A stretch of DNA of 64,000 nt from Sweltsa coloradensis (Eukaryota; Arthropoda; Insecta; Plecoptera; Chloroperlidae). The DNA lies in contig JAMZAV010000914.1 in the NCBI GenBank assembly GCA_024449915.1, forward strand, positions 166,677-230,676. Reading direction: 5' to 3'. A program made the position numbers and the translations under genes. The notes under the pieces were generated by a model, which had not been told where the DNA came from, did not search any database, and worked only from the letters and a program-made list of their open reading frames with translations. Of the stretch, positions 55,607 to 64,000 are shown one piece after another; within the stretch, counting starts at the first letter, position 1; every line of letters starts with the position of its first letter.

Positions 55607-55929
55607 GGGTCGGGGTATTAGCACAGAAATGCCTTAGCACAGAAACGCCGTTACACCGAAAATTGAATTGATATTTTGTCTAAGTTATTTGAGCAGTATG
55701 GGTCTTTACACCGAATCGCCGTAGCACCGAATTGCCGTTACGCAGAAAATTCGGCAAAAAACGACAGTATGTGTCTTTAGACCGAAATTCGGTGTAACGG
55801 CCCATCCGGATGGGCCGTGACACAGAATCAAGTACTTTAAAGCCAGCAAACTGCATGGTTCTTAGCACAGAAACGCCGTTACACCGAAAAGGAAAATGGA
55901 TGGAAATTTCTGTGCAAATACCCCGACCC
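55607..55929. mobile_element. 323-bp MITE with 9-bp TSD (Merlin- or Mutator-like)
   Basis: TIR GGGTCGGGGTATTAGCACAG at the left, mirrored by CTGTGCAAATACCCCGACCC at the right. Flanks GGAAATTAC are identical (55598-55606 and 55930-55938), a 9-bp duplication. The inside repeats ACGCCGTTACACCGAAAA several times in direct and inverted form. The 9-bp duplication with a G-rich tip fits Merlin or Mutator-type elements; superfamily not settled. Confidence 0.85.
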
Positions 55930-55939
55930 GGAAATTACT

Positions 55940-56760
55940 TACTTATGTCCATGGCTAATTTCATTATTTATTCAACTATATACACAAATACAGCCATAGG
56001 CCATTTTACATAGTGCATTGCAAACATAATAACATTATTAACTAACTCATACTAATTTAAACTAAACATGATAACACAGAAGAAATACAGGGTCCATGAA
56101 TAATGAATGAAACGTAAAAGCAAAAGCAGAACAAAAAATAATTTTTGTTATTTATTGGTAATCACAATAACTCATTGTTCTTTCTTATTTGTCGTAGCTG
56201 TTTCTTGTTGTATGTTTTTGTATTCTTCGTATTATTAAACTCATGAATTCCTTTATTTTTCATTGCACCTCGTCTTTGAATCATGGATATTTCTCGCGAA
56301 TAGTCTTCACAGCCCTACAACTAATATTATTAACAACAATAATTGATATTTCTTTAATATGACTGAGTAGGTATGCTATTGACTTAGATTAAATGTGTGT
56401 TTGACTGCTTTTAGCTAATTTTTTATTTATTAAGGACACATAATATGTATGTATACACTATACAGTACAGGTTTTTAGTGTACAATATTATTAAGAACAG
56501 TTTTCCCCGTGTAGTTCATAAATTATTATGTTATGTCTAAGATATTATGCTAATGATGTAATAGCCTTAAAATTAAATATATCAATTCGTATTGTATAAA
56601 AGTTACATTTTACAAAATTTGGCAATTCAAACAAAAGATAACAATGGAGCAGATTATGAAAGTAGTGATTGTACACAAAAGCCATCAAAATGTTGTTTTA
56701 CATAGTGTTTAAGTAATGAGTACAATAAATGTGTGAAGAATAGTAAAAGGCTAGTCTAGA
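55940..56760. other. AT-rich DNA, nothing recognised
   Basis: No TIR, tRNA box or coding similarity was noticed. Confidence 0.4.
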
Positions 56761-56764
56761 CTAA

Positions 56765-57985
56765 CACTTATTTTATAATAAGTATTGGATCAGATATTAC
56801 TGAAGAATTCTTGAAATCTATAGTAAGCTTTTTGTATTAAAAATTGTGTAAGTTCCGATTTGAATATATTGTAGCTTGAAATATCTTTCATGTCTCGAGG
56901 ACGATGGTTGTATAGTTTTTTATTTAATAATCTGAGTTTGTCTGTCCTAGTTTAGTACAGCATGAGTTGAGATGTAGGTCTTTTTTATGACGTGTGTTGA
57001 AAGAGTGTATATGTTCGTATTTTTTGGGTGAGTATGGATGTTTTTCTTAATTGTCAATATTGATTTAAGAATGTGTAGGCTTGGGGCAGTGAGAATATTG
57101 AGGTTAATAAAGTGAGGTCTACAATGGTCTGTAGAATTTAGGCTATATATAGTTCTAATTGCTCTTTTTTGTATTCAGGGCTCGAATTTTAAAATATTTA
57201 GCACTCGCCCTCCGGGCGAGTGATCTTGTAAATTTACTAGTCCGAAATTAAAAACACTAGTCCGTATTCCTACTCCAAACCACTACTAGTACTACTTTAA
57301 CTTAAATACGTAATTTCGTAATAATAATTTATTACGTAATATTTGGCTACCCATTACAAATGTTTATCTCCTACGTTAGATATCTCACAAACACAACAAA
57401 ACATCGAATTAAGTTGTTGGTCAAAACGTAGCCACGTGTGTTCTGTTAGCCAGCGTTCTTGAAAAAGGCGCACACGATTCTTCTCATATTTTGCATTGTC
57501 TGCAGTAGGATCAGGTTTCTGTTTCTTGTTTGGGTTATCAACTCCTTGTAAATACCGCCACATTAGTTGACCGCGTAGTTTGAAACGTAAAGTACGCAAT
57601 TTATGTTACAGCTCACCAAAAAAATCACTCGCCCGCGCAACAATACACTCGCCTCGGGCGACCGGGCGAGCGTTAAATTCGAGCCCTGTTTGTATTATAA
57701 ATATACTTTATCAATGTGAGTGGATGCTCCCTAAAACTCTATTCCATATTTTAGGTGAGATTCAAACAATGAAAAATAGCATATTCTGGCTTTTGATACA
57801 TTGCTTATTTATCTGATAATTTTAATTGCGAAGCGTGACGAACTGAGTTTTGGTAGTAGCGTATTGATATGTGCATGCCATGTTAGGTTTTGATCTATTG
57901 TTATGCCTAGAAATTCGGTGTGTGTGACTCGTTTAATATTTGAATTGTCATTTGTGTTAGTAAGATGAGGTATAGGGTTAAGTGA
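56765..57985 (-). pseudogene. LINE remnant (reverse transcriptase C-terminal part) interrupted by hAT
   Basis: Minus-strand translation with several stops reads TEFLGITIDQNLTWHAHINT near 57905, then LLPKLSSSRFAIKI and FSLFESHLKYGIEF. These are the FLG--ID--L-W--HI and ESHL-YGI motifs found after the catalytic domain of Jockey/CR1-type polymerases. The hAT at 57176-57688 splits it. Different family from the LINE at 51-54 kb and long dead. Confidence 0.8.
57176..57688 (-). mobile_element. 513-bp hAT element carrying a transposase zinc-finger fragment
   Basis: CAGGGCTCGAATTTTAA at 57176, mirrored by TTAAATTCGAGCCCTG at 57688. TTTGTATT flanks both sides (57168-57175, 57689-57696), an exact 8-bp duplication. 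The minus-strand frame 57354-57599 encodes about 80 residues including FQERWLTEHTWLRFDQQL and MFCCVCEISN, resembling the N-terminal W---WL-YD-----MFC--C region of KIAA1586/C17orf113-like hAT transposases. The catalytic part is deleted. Subterminal GCGAGTG/CACTCGCC repeats suit transposase binding. Confidence 0.88.
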
Positions 57986-57989
57986 AGTG

Positions 57990-58954
57990 TAGGCCTACCC
58001 ATTTGTAAAAATATTTAAGTTTTTAACTCTATTTGTTTACATACGACTTATGTTTTTTGTATTTATTATCTTTGTATATTACACTAAGATAGTGAAATAT
58101 GCAATGTCTTTGGTATACATGGAACACTATGAGAGTATTTAATTTATGTGAGTATTTAAAATTGCTATTAAATATAGAGTTAAATATAGAGTATAACTCT
58201 ATTCAAAATGTGTGTTAGGCCTATATAAATACTTTTAGCCGAGTACCTCCTCCAGTGCGATTCTATAAGGATAACGTGAAGTCGCTATGAATAGAAAAAA
58301 TGGCTAACTGCTTGATAACGGTTGATATTTCCATAGCAACATTCATTCATGCTATCCTTACAGATTCGCCCTGAGTGTGTTAGATATAATGCATTGTCAG
58401 TAATTACTTAAAGGGGTATTAACCCGCTAAGCTCAAAACATATATTTCATTCCGGCTAACAGGTTATGAATTTACAAAGTAACATAACAGTTATTGGATC
58501 TACCATGACCCATAAAAAATGTAAAGTTGTTAACTAAAGAATTTGCATAAACTTATTTTACAGTTCTACTAGCTGCAGACAGCCAAGACTATTGTTATCA
58601 CCCTAGGGTCAAACCCTTAGAAGTCCATGCTAGTTGGCTGAATGAAAAAGTACCTTTTATAAAACAGCGATTTATTAAATTTTTTGGGGGGTCGGGACAT
58701 AACCTCACTATCGGCCATTATATGTCGTTTTTGGCAAAAGTCTAGACAGCACAGAAAGTGCAAAAAATAAATTTGAGAATCGGTTTTGTGGATATAGTTT
58801 CTTAACATAGCTTCAACTTCAGCTAGGTCAAATAGATTTCTGAAATAATAGTTCATGTATGATTTTTTTGCCAGACGATACAAACTCGAAAAAAACTCGA
58901 ATTTGTACCGTTTGAAAAAAATCTAATACCAACTTTTTTTCAGAAATCTATTTG
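57990..58954. other. Unassigned DNA; family G repeat start at 58430
   Basis: GGGGTATTAACCCGCTAAGC at 58432 matches the degraded copy at 30011. The copy continues after an interruption near 59810 (see 59800-61870). Nothing coding was recognised. Confidence 0.4.
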
Positions 58955-59578
58955 TCTAAATTTGAGCGCAATCGAAAAATTATTTCTTATAAAATGGAAA
59001 TTTTACGATTTTTTTCTTTTTTAAAATTACGATAAATTAAAAAAATTAAAAATTAAAGTTTATTTTTTATTTAATTTAAATTAATTTAAAAAATTCAATT
59101 AAGGTTCTGTGAAAAAATCATTACGATCGGATAAAGCATGTAGGTGCTTTAAGCCAAAGAAATTTAAAAAATCGAAAAAAGTCGTAAAATTGCGATTTTT
59201 TAAAGAAATTTATCTTTCGAAAACGCTCAAAATTCACACAAATATATAAATTTATAAAATAAGGTTGTGTGAAAAAATTATTACAATCGGACAAAGCATG
59301 TAGGTGTTATAAATCGAAGAATTTTGTTAAAAATCGAAAAAAATCGTAAAATTGCGATTTTCATGAGAAATAATTTTCCGATTGCGCTCAAAAACGTGGC
59401 AGTTCTAAGTTTAGAGATTTCGAAGGCCTCCATAAAATTTCATCGCAATCGGAGTATCGGCTTAGCCGGAATCGTGCGGACAAACAGACAAAAATACAAA
59501 AAAAAGAAAAAAAACATTCTGGAATTTTTTCTCCAGTGTAGTAGAATGGAATCTTCGCTTCGCTCGCTACGCTCATTA
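58955..59578. mobile_element. Family A Helentron fragments joined head to head
   Basis: 58955-59090 is a plus-oriented 3' body piece (TTTGAGCGCAATCGAAAAAT to AATTTAAATTAATTT). From 59096 a minus-oriented copy runs to the reversed 5' end CGCTACGCTCATTAAA near 59578. Neither has a CTAGT tip. It looks like an inversion or two truncated insertions. Confidence 0.65.
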
Positions 59579-60295
59579 AATAACTCTAGTGTTTACCCAC
59601 ACATTTAAAAAATTGGTAAAACATAATTTTGATAATAATACTTGAAACGGAACAACAAACCATTGTTGTATATGAACAAAATACTATCGGCACGGCATTG
59701 AGGCTGGTGACGTCAGATGTATTTAAAAAAAATAATGGGCGGGAAATGTAAAATAGAAAAATTTAACCCTCAATAAAAGAGGCAATATATTGCACTTAAA
59801 TTATTTTTGATAACGGTTTCTATAATCAATATTGGACGATCATGCATATTCCCGGTTTTCGAGCTAGGTCTCATCGGCAATCTCCCGTAAGAAATAACAT
59901 TGGGACGATATGTATGCCCCGTGAGCCGTGATCTTGAAGGATTTTGATCGCAAAATTATTGACTATTATCTAGGTGCCCGTTAACACACCGCAGCCAAGC
60001 CGTGGCGCCATAACACTCAAGGCACCTTATACAGCATGCATAGTTGGGGTATTTTCGAGATGTCACTTAGTCAAAAAGGTGCTATAAACTTAAAAACTGT
60101 CATTATCGGGGGGATTTAGGTTCATGACAACACATGCCAAATATTGAGATATGATCATTCCTTCTGGTCGAAAAAAGGGATTGAAACATTCTCAAAATCA
60201 CTTTAAAAGGATGTTAGCTACTAGCTACTGGCTATACCGTGGACTGTGGAGTGAAATTCACTCAACGCTACTTACTATACTTACTAATTCGTCAG

Positions 60296-61200
60296 TTTCA
60301 ATTGCCCACCGATTCTGACCAAACGGGTGGAACTACAACGTTCATATTTTACTTGGACATTAAGGTAATTGTGATGTAGCGCCTTTTGAAAGAAAAAGTT
60401 GAAATAGATTGGTGGAAGGCAGGCATATACCATCAACAAGTAACTACAATATTTTGTAATGAATGTGCAATCGAGATTATCAAAATCAATCAAAACAAGG
60501 CTATGAGATGCATATTACAATGTAGGAAAATAACGCCAATTTCTGACATGAAAAGATTTAAGATGGTTATTAGTTAAAGAAAATATTAAATGACATATGT
60601 TAACTTTTATATTATACAAGATTGAAAATAATCATTTGCCAAGTCATCACTTAAAAGAAAAATTGAAGAGTGTGGAGGAAATTCATGGAAGAGAGACGAG
60701 ACAAACTGCTAAAATGAACTATATGTAAGTGGATGTAATGGATGGAAAAATACCAAATATCACTTTTTTATTCCGGGATCAGAGAATACAAAAAATTGAC
60801 AGCAGATGTAAAGGGGGCAAGATATGTACAAAGTTTTAAATTAAAATGTCGAGAATGGACAATTAAAAATAGAGAATAATTTGTAATATTATTATATGTG
60901 TGAATCTATATGAAAAGCCAAAATTGTAAATTATTATGTGACAATTGTAGTAACAATATACCTTAATAAAGTAATGAAATGTAATGAAATGAAATAGAAA
61001 CTTGACAATAATCACCTACAATGTGTAAAAAAATCAATTCTTTGTGACACGAAATATTTAACATCCCATTGTTAATTGGTATTACCATAGACATTAATAC
61101 TAATTTATTAAAATTATTCTTATTCTATTTTAACAAAAATAATTTTGCAGTAAACTTGTAAAACACAGCCAAAAGTTACACACTCAAAAGTAATGCGAAC
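60296..61200 (+). mobile_element. Family B Helentron fragment split by a LINE remnant
   Basis: CTGACCAAACGGGTGGAACT and TTTTGAAAGAAAAAGTTGAA (60317-60404) and, after the LINE, GAAACTTGACAATAATCACC (61007) are consecutive parts of family B. Both ends are missing. The AT-rich block after 61060 is shared with B4. Confidence 0.65.
60405..61004 (+). pseudogene. 5'-truncated LINE remnant with GAAAT tail
   Basis: Reads IDWWKAGIYHQQ, then NKAMRCILQCRKITPISDMK, a typical C-terminal LINE polymerase stretch (W-GIY, NKA-R-IL, ISDM). Later frames continue the theme (ENNHLPSHHLKEKL-like), with shifts. It ends AATAAAGTAATGAAATGTAA and further GAAAT units. Inserted in the family B fragment; a separate family from the other LINEs. 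Confidence 0.7.
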
Positions 61201-61495
61201 TAAAAAAAAGGGCCAAGCTCAATCTACCCTTCCACATTTGCGCATTCTTAATTCATAAACGTACAGTGTCCCGTATCAGCATCCTAGAAGAACTTGGCAA
61301 AATAGAATTTGCATGAACTATTACGTTTAAATTAGTAGTTGCAAATTCTATCTCCAAGCTTTACAAGGATGTTTACGGGGTACTGTACGTTTATGAATTC
61401 AGAATGCGCAAACGTAGAAGGGTAGATGAGCTTGGCCCTTTTTTAGATCTCATTACATTTGAGTGTGTAAGGTTTAGCTGTATTTTTACAAGTTT
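61152..61495. repeat. 344-bp foldback (MITE-like)
   Basis: AAACTTGTAAAACACAGCC at 61152 is mirrored near 61470-61495; TACACACTCAAAAGTAATG by CATTACATTTGAGTGTGTA; GGGCCAAGCTCAATCTACCC by GGGTAGATGAGCTTGGCCC; CATAAACGTACAGT by ACTGTACGTTTATG. The loop is near 61325. No target duplication identified. Confidence 0.75.
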
Positions 61496-61499
61496 TTTG

Positions 61500-61955
61500 T
61501 AAGCGTGTGTAACGTAGTCAATAACCTTTTCTGTAAATTCACTATTCTTTGTTTTTGTAATTTGGGAAAGTGGTTCCGTCAAAATATGCTAATAGAAGGG
61601 GTGTGATTTTATAATTAATATTTTTGAGTGTTTGAGGGATGTATATGTGTGTACAGTGAAATCGTTGTTATAAAATGCCATTTTAGATTGGTACTATGCT
61701 CTAGAAACAAAAATTTAGCAGGTAAAAGTAAATTTAAGAAAATTGCCCAAAATTTCAGTTTTCGAAAATTTCAGGATCAATAAACTGAAATAAAATTCAC
61801 GTAAAATCTATAATTTTTTAAACGGTCTTTTAATTCTTGTATTTAAAAAAACGTGGGATATGTCTTGCATATTTATTGAAGACTTTCAATGCACTTCAAG
61901 GAAGTACAATGTAATCCCGCCTTCGGCAAATACAAAATAATCAATATAAAGTACA
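61500..61955. other. End of family G repeat and AT-rich DNA
   Basis: No gene recognised. It contains TTTTCGAAAATTTCAGG, matching the copy near 30655, and leads directly to the CATGG-rich element. Confidence 0.4.
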
Positions 61956-62165
61956 CCCTAGTAGCACACGGAAGTTTAGTTTATCCATGGCCCATGACCG
62001 TCGCGCCATGCCATGGCAAAATTGCAAGGGCCATACAAGAACCATGCACGATCATGACTAGTTGGGCATGGTTATTGCTAGGCCCATTAACGAGTTGCCA
62101 CGGAATGGATTTAGGTAAAAGGTTGACACATGGCCCATGCATGATGCACCACACGGCAGGGACAG

Positions 62166-62465
62166 TGGCCATGGCAACCACCTGGCACATAAACGAAGCG
62201 CCACAGCCCGGCTAGTAGATCATGGAAATCACATGGCACATACACGACGCGCCACAGCCCGGCTAGTAGTGCATGGCAATCACATGGCACATACACGACG
62301 CGCCACAGCCCGGCTAGTAGAGCATGGCAATCACATGGCACATACACGACGCGCCACAGCCCGGCTAGTGGTGCATGGAAATCGCATGGCACTTACACGA
62401 CGCGCCTCAGCTTGGCTTATAGAGCATGGCAATCACGTGGCACATACACGACGTGCCACAGCTTA
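62166..62465 (+). repeat. 51-bp tandem array, about 6 units
   Basis: Unit approximately CATGGCAATCACATGGCACA, TACACGACGCGCCACAGCCC, GGCTAGTAGAG. Period 51, a multiple of three, so frames on both strands stay open across it (for example HTRRATARLV repeats). I regard these as by-products of the period, not as proteins. Confidence 0.9.
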
Positions 62466-62824
62466 TCGATCGATAGTGGCGCTATCTCTATTGCATTAGA
62501 GAAAATATTCACTAAATAATTACAATAATGTATTTGTTGCCTCCATTAATTATTATTGTTAGCTAAGCTTGTATACACACGGTGCGTAATTTTCGGGTTA
62601 ATATTTTTCTGTTACAATATAAAGCATAGAATTCATACTGCAATCTCTGTAAGTTTGAAACCAAGTTAGCACGTACGTGCACCTTCTACACTTGATTTTG
62701 TTGGTCTTGATACTTAGAAAAAATTTCAGTACTCTGGTCTCTCTTCTCTGAGGAGAATCAATAAGAGTCTTTTTTTACCTCAGTACATTTGCTCCATACA
62801 TGACAAGGGTGTCAGGGGTATTAT

Positions 62825-63530
62825 CGTACATTTGCGCCACGCATGGCAAGCTCCATGGGCAGTACCACGCTAACCATGCAAGTGCCATGTTTAAAAGTCA
62901 TCCAAGAAAATTGATTGTACTCGCGGCCAAAACGTTGCATGGCCCATCGACGAATGTCGGGCATGGCCCATGCGCGATTACCACGCGTTTAAATGAAAAG
63001 TAGGCATGGGTATTTTACGCTTACCATGCATGTGCCATGTTTAAAAGTCGTCCATGGGTTTTGGTTGTACTCGCGGCCAAAACGTTGCATGGCCCATGGA
63101 CGAGAGTAGGACATGGCCCATGCGCGATCAACGTGCATGGGCCTTGCGCGCTAAACGTGGATGGGCGTTGCGCGATTAGCACGCATGGTGCAGAAAAGTA
63201 GGCATGGGTAATTTAAGCTAACCATGCATGTGCCATGTTTAAAAATCGTCCATGGGTTTTGGTTGTACTCGCGGCCAAAACGTTGCATGGCCCATGGACG
63301 AGAGTAGGACATGGCCCATGCGCGACTTTCACGCATGGTACTGACAAGTACGAGTACCTTGTGTCCTGCATGGCTAATTGGCGCTAGCCATGCAAGTGCC
63401 ATGTTTAAAAACCATCGATGGGTTTTGGTTGGACTCGCGGCCAAAACGTTGCATGGCCCATCTACGAGTGTTGGGCATGGCCCATGCGCGGACGTTAAGA
63501 TAATCGTCCATGGCCCATGCATGGCACTTA
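62825..63530 (+). repeat. Four irregular units of about 180 bp, CATGG-rich
   Basis: Each unit has AACCATGCATGTGCCATGTT (or a variant), AAAA-TCGTCCATGGGTTTTG, GACTCGCGGCCAAAACGTTG, and CATGGCCCATGGACGAGAGT. Starts near 62865, 63022, 63217 and 63385. Unit length varies by insertion of short CATGGGCCTTGCGCG pieces. Confidence 0.85.
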
Positions 63531-63547
63531 ACGGTGTGCTACTAGGG

Positions 63548-64000
63548 CAGCCATAAATTAAAATGTCCAACTAATTTGTTTAAAATGTTTTATCAATTCC
63601 ACCGGTTGCGAGTGTTTCCGGGTAAAATAAATCGAGAAATGTACCAAATTAGAGTCTCGCATGTCTATACAAATTATACATATACAATACATACAACGCA
63701 AACACAAATATACAAAAAAAAATATATTTGATTTATCAATTAATTGCATTTCATATCCTTTTTATTGGTTACCAAAATTGTTGTGTGTTTTATTGCATTG
63801 TTGTTGTAATATTACTATTTGAAATATTTACTGAAATGTAGTTCATTCTAGTGTCTGCATCTATGTAACTAGATTTATTTAGTGTCCTCCTATGTAAATC
63901 AGTTTTTATAGCTGAATAGATAGACGTAATAAAATAAATAAATAATAATATTAGTTATGCTTTTCCAAATTTTAATCATGAATTATTTACTTTTCGGTCA
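63548..64000. other. AT-rich DNA with a retrotransposon 3' end at 63885-63950
   Basis: GAGTGTTTCCGGGTAAAATA near 63610 resembles the GGGAGTRTTTCCC motif. GTGTCCTCCTATGTAAATCA and TAAAATAAATAAATAAT at 63880-63950 match 37995-38076. No gene recognised. Confidence 0.45.

Larger units (their letters stand above)
59800..61870. repeat. Family G repeat continued, hosting a B-type fragment, a LINE remnant and a foldback
   Basis: TTTTCGAGCTAGGTCTCATC at 59857 and AAACGGTCTTTTAATTC near 61820 have counterparts at 30139 and 30728. Within it are the B-family fragment (60296-60405, 61005-61200), the LINE remnant and the 61152 foldback. Confidence 0.45.
61956..63547. mobile_element. 1.6-kb TIR element with CATGG-rich tandem arrays
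   Basis: The left end CCCTAGTAGCACACGG at 61956 is mirrored by GTGTGCTACTAGGG ending 63547, each next to short CCATGGCCCATG palindromes. Only CA is shared by the flanks, so target duplication is 2 bp or unclear. It contains two arrays (62166-62465 and 62825-63530). No transposase; non-autonomous, superfamily not recognised. Confidence 0.75.

Noticed and set aside
62111..62499. Long open frames on both strands across the CATGG-rich array
   Set aside because: The unit is 51 bp, so any stop-free unit stays open by periodicity. No codon-level conservation or known domain; treated as repeat.

Overview
The window is intron-rich, AT-rich animal DNA, most likely from an arthropod. The one host gene I can identify is the JNK-interacting protein 1 gene (JIP1; Aplip1 in flies). 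It lies on the minus strand from about 37.3 kb down to about 3.1 kb. Its predicted start, MADTEFEEF, resembles the start of fly Aplip1 as I remember it, which is why I favour an arthropod; no species can be named from the sequence. No bacterial, plasmid or CRISPR feature is present.

Gene layout (minus strand): exon 1 with the start codon (37204-37286); a second exon whose frame is broken inside a poorly resolved stretch (about 28921-29066); an exon with a Ser/Pro-rich linker and the first half of the SH3 domain (21262-21561); an exon with the end of SH3 and the start of the PTB domain (4586-4737); and the last exon with the rest of the PTB domain and the stop codon (3147-3527). Splice phases agree at every junction that can be tested (exon 1 to 2 and the last two junctions). 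One or more central exons may be missing or unreadable. An exon-like segment at 27865-28004 has good splice sites, but I could not assign it.

Almost everything else is transposable elements, heavily nested. The commonest are non-autonomous elements of the Helentron/Helitron2 type. Their 5' end (TTGGATGAGC or TTGAGCGAGC) is repeated in inverted form just inside a 3' hairpin that ends in TTTTCCTAGT. I distinguish families A, B, C and E. There are also hAT-like elements with 8-bp target duplications (one 9.1 kb long and filled with Helentrons, one 4 kb, one 934 bp, one carrying a transposase zinc-finger fragment), several foldback elements, a 323-bp element with 9-bp target duplications, tRNA-derived SINEs, one nearly intact non-LTR retrotransposon (50521-53935) and several LINE remnants.

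Region by region: 1-3000 is a hAT-like repeat and unassigned DNA; 3.1-4.7 kb is the 3' end of JIP1; 4.8-18.6 kb is nested repeats and a 60-bp-class minisatellite; 19.2-20.2 kb is a putative TIR element; 21.2-27.3 kb is the SH3 exon followed by nine tandem copies of its own 3' splice site, split by two transposons; about 28.0-36.2 kb looks like low-fidelity sequence with smeared homopolymers; 37.2-37.4 kb is the 5' end of JIP1; 38-50 kb is nested Helentrons, SINEs and foldbacks; 50.5-54 kb is the LINE; 54-64 kb is LINE remnants, small DNA transposons and a CATGG-rich element.

The most unusual signals are the duplicated splice-acceptor array in JIP1, the repeated duplication at other JIP1 exon edges, the dispersed CCCGGCACCTCCACC motif, the shared modular design of the Helentron families, and the quality collapse at 28-36 kb, which breaks exon 2.
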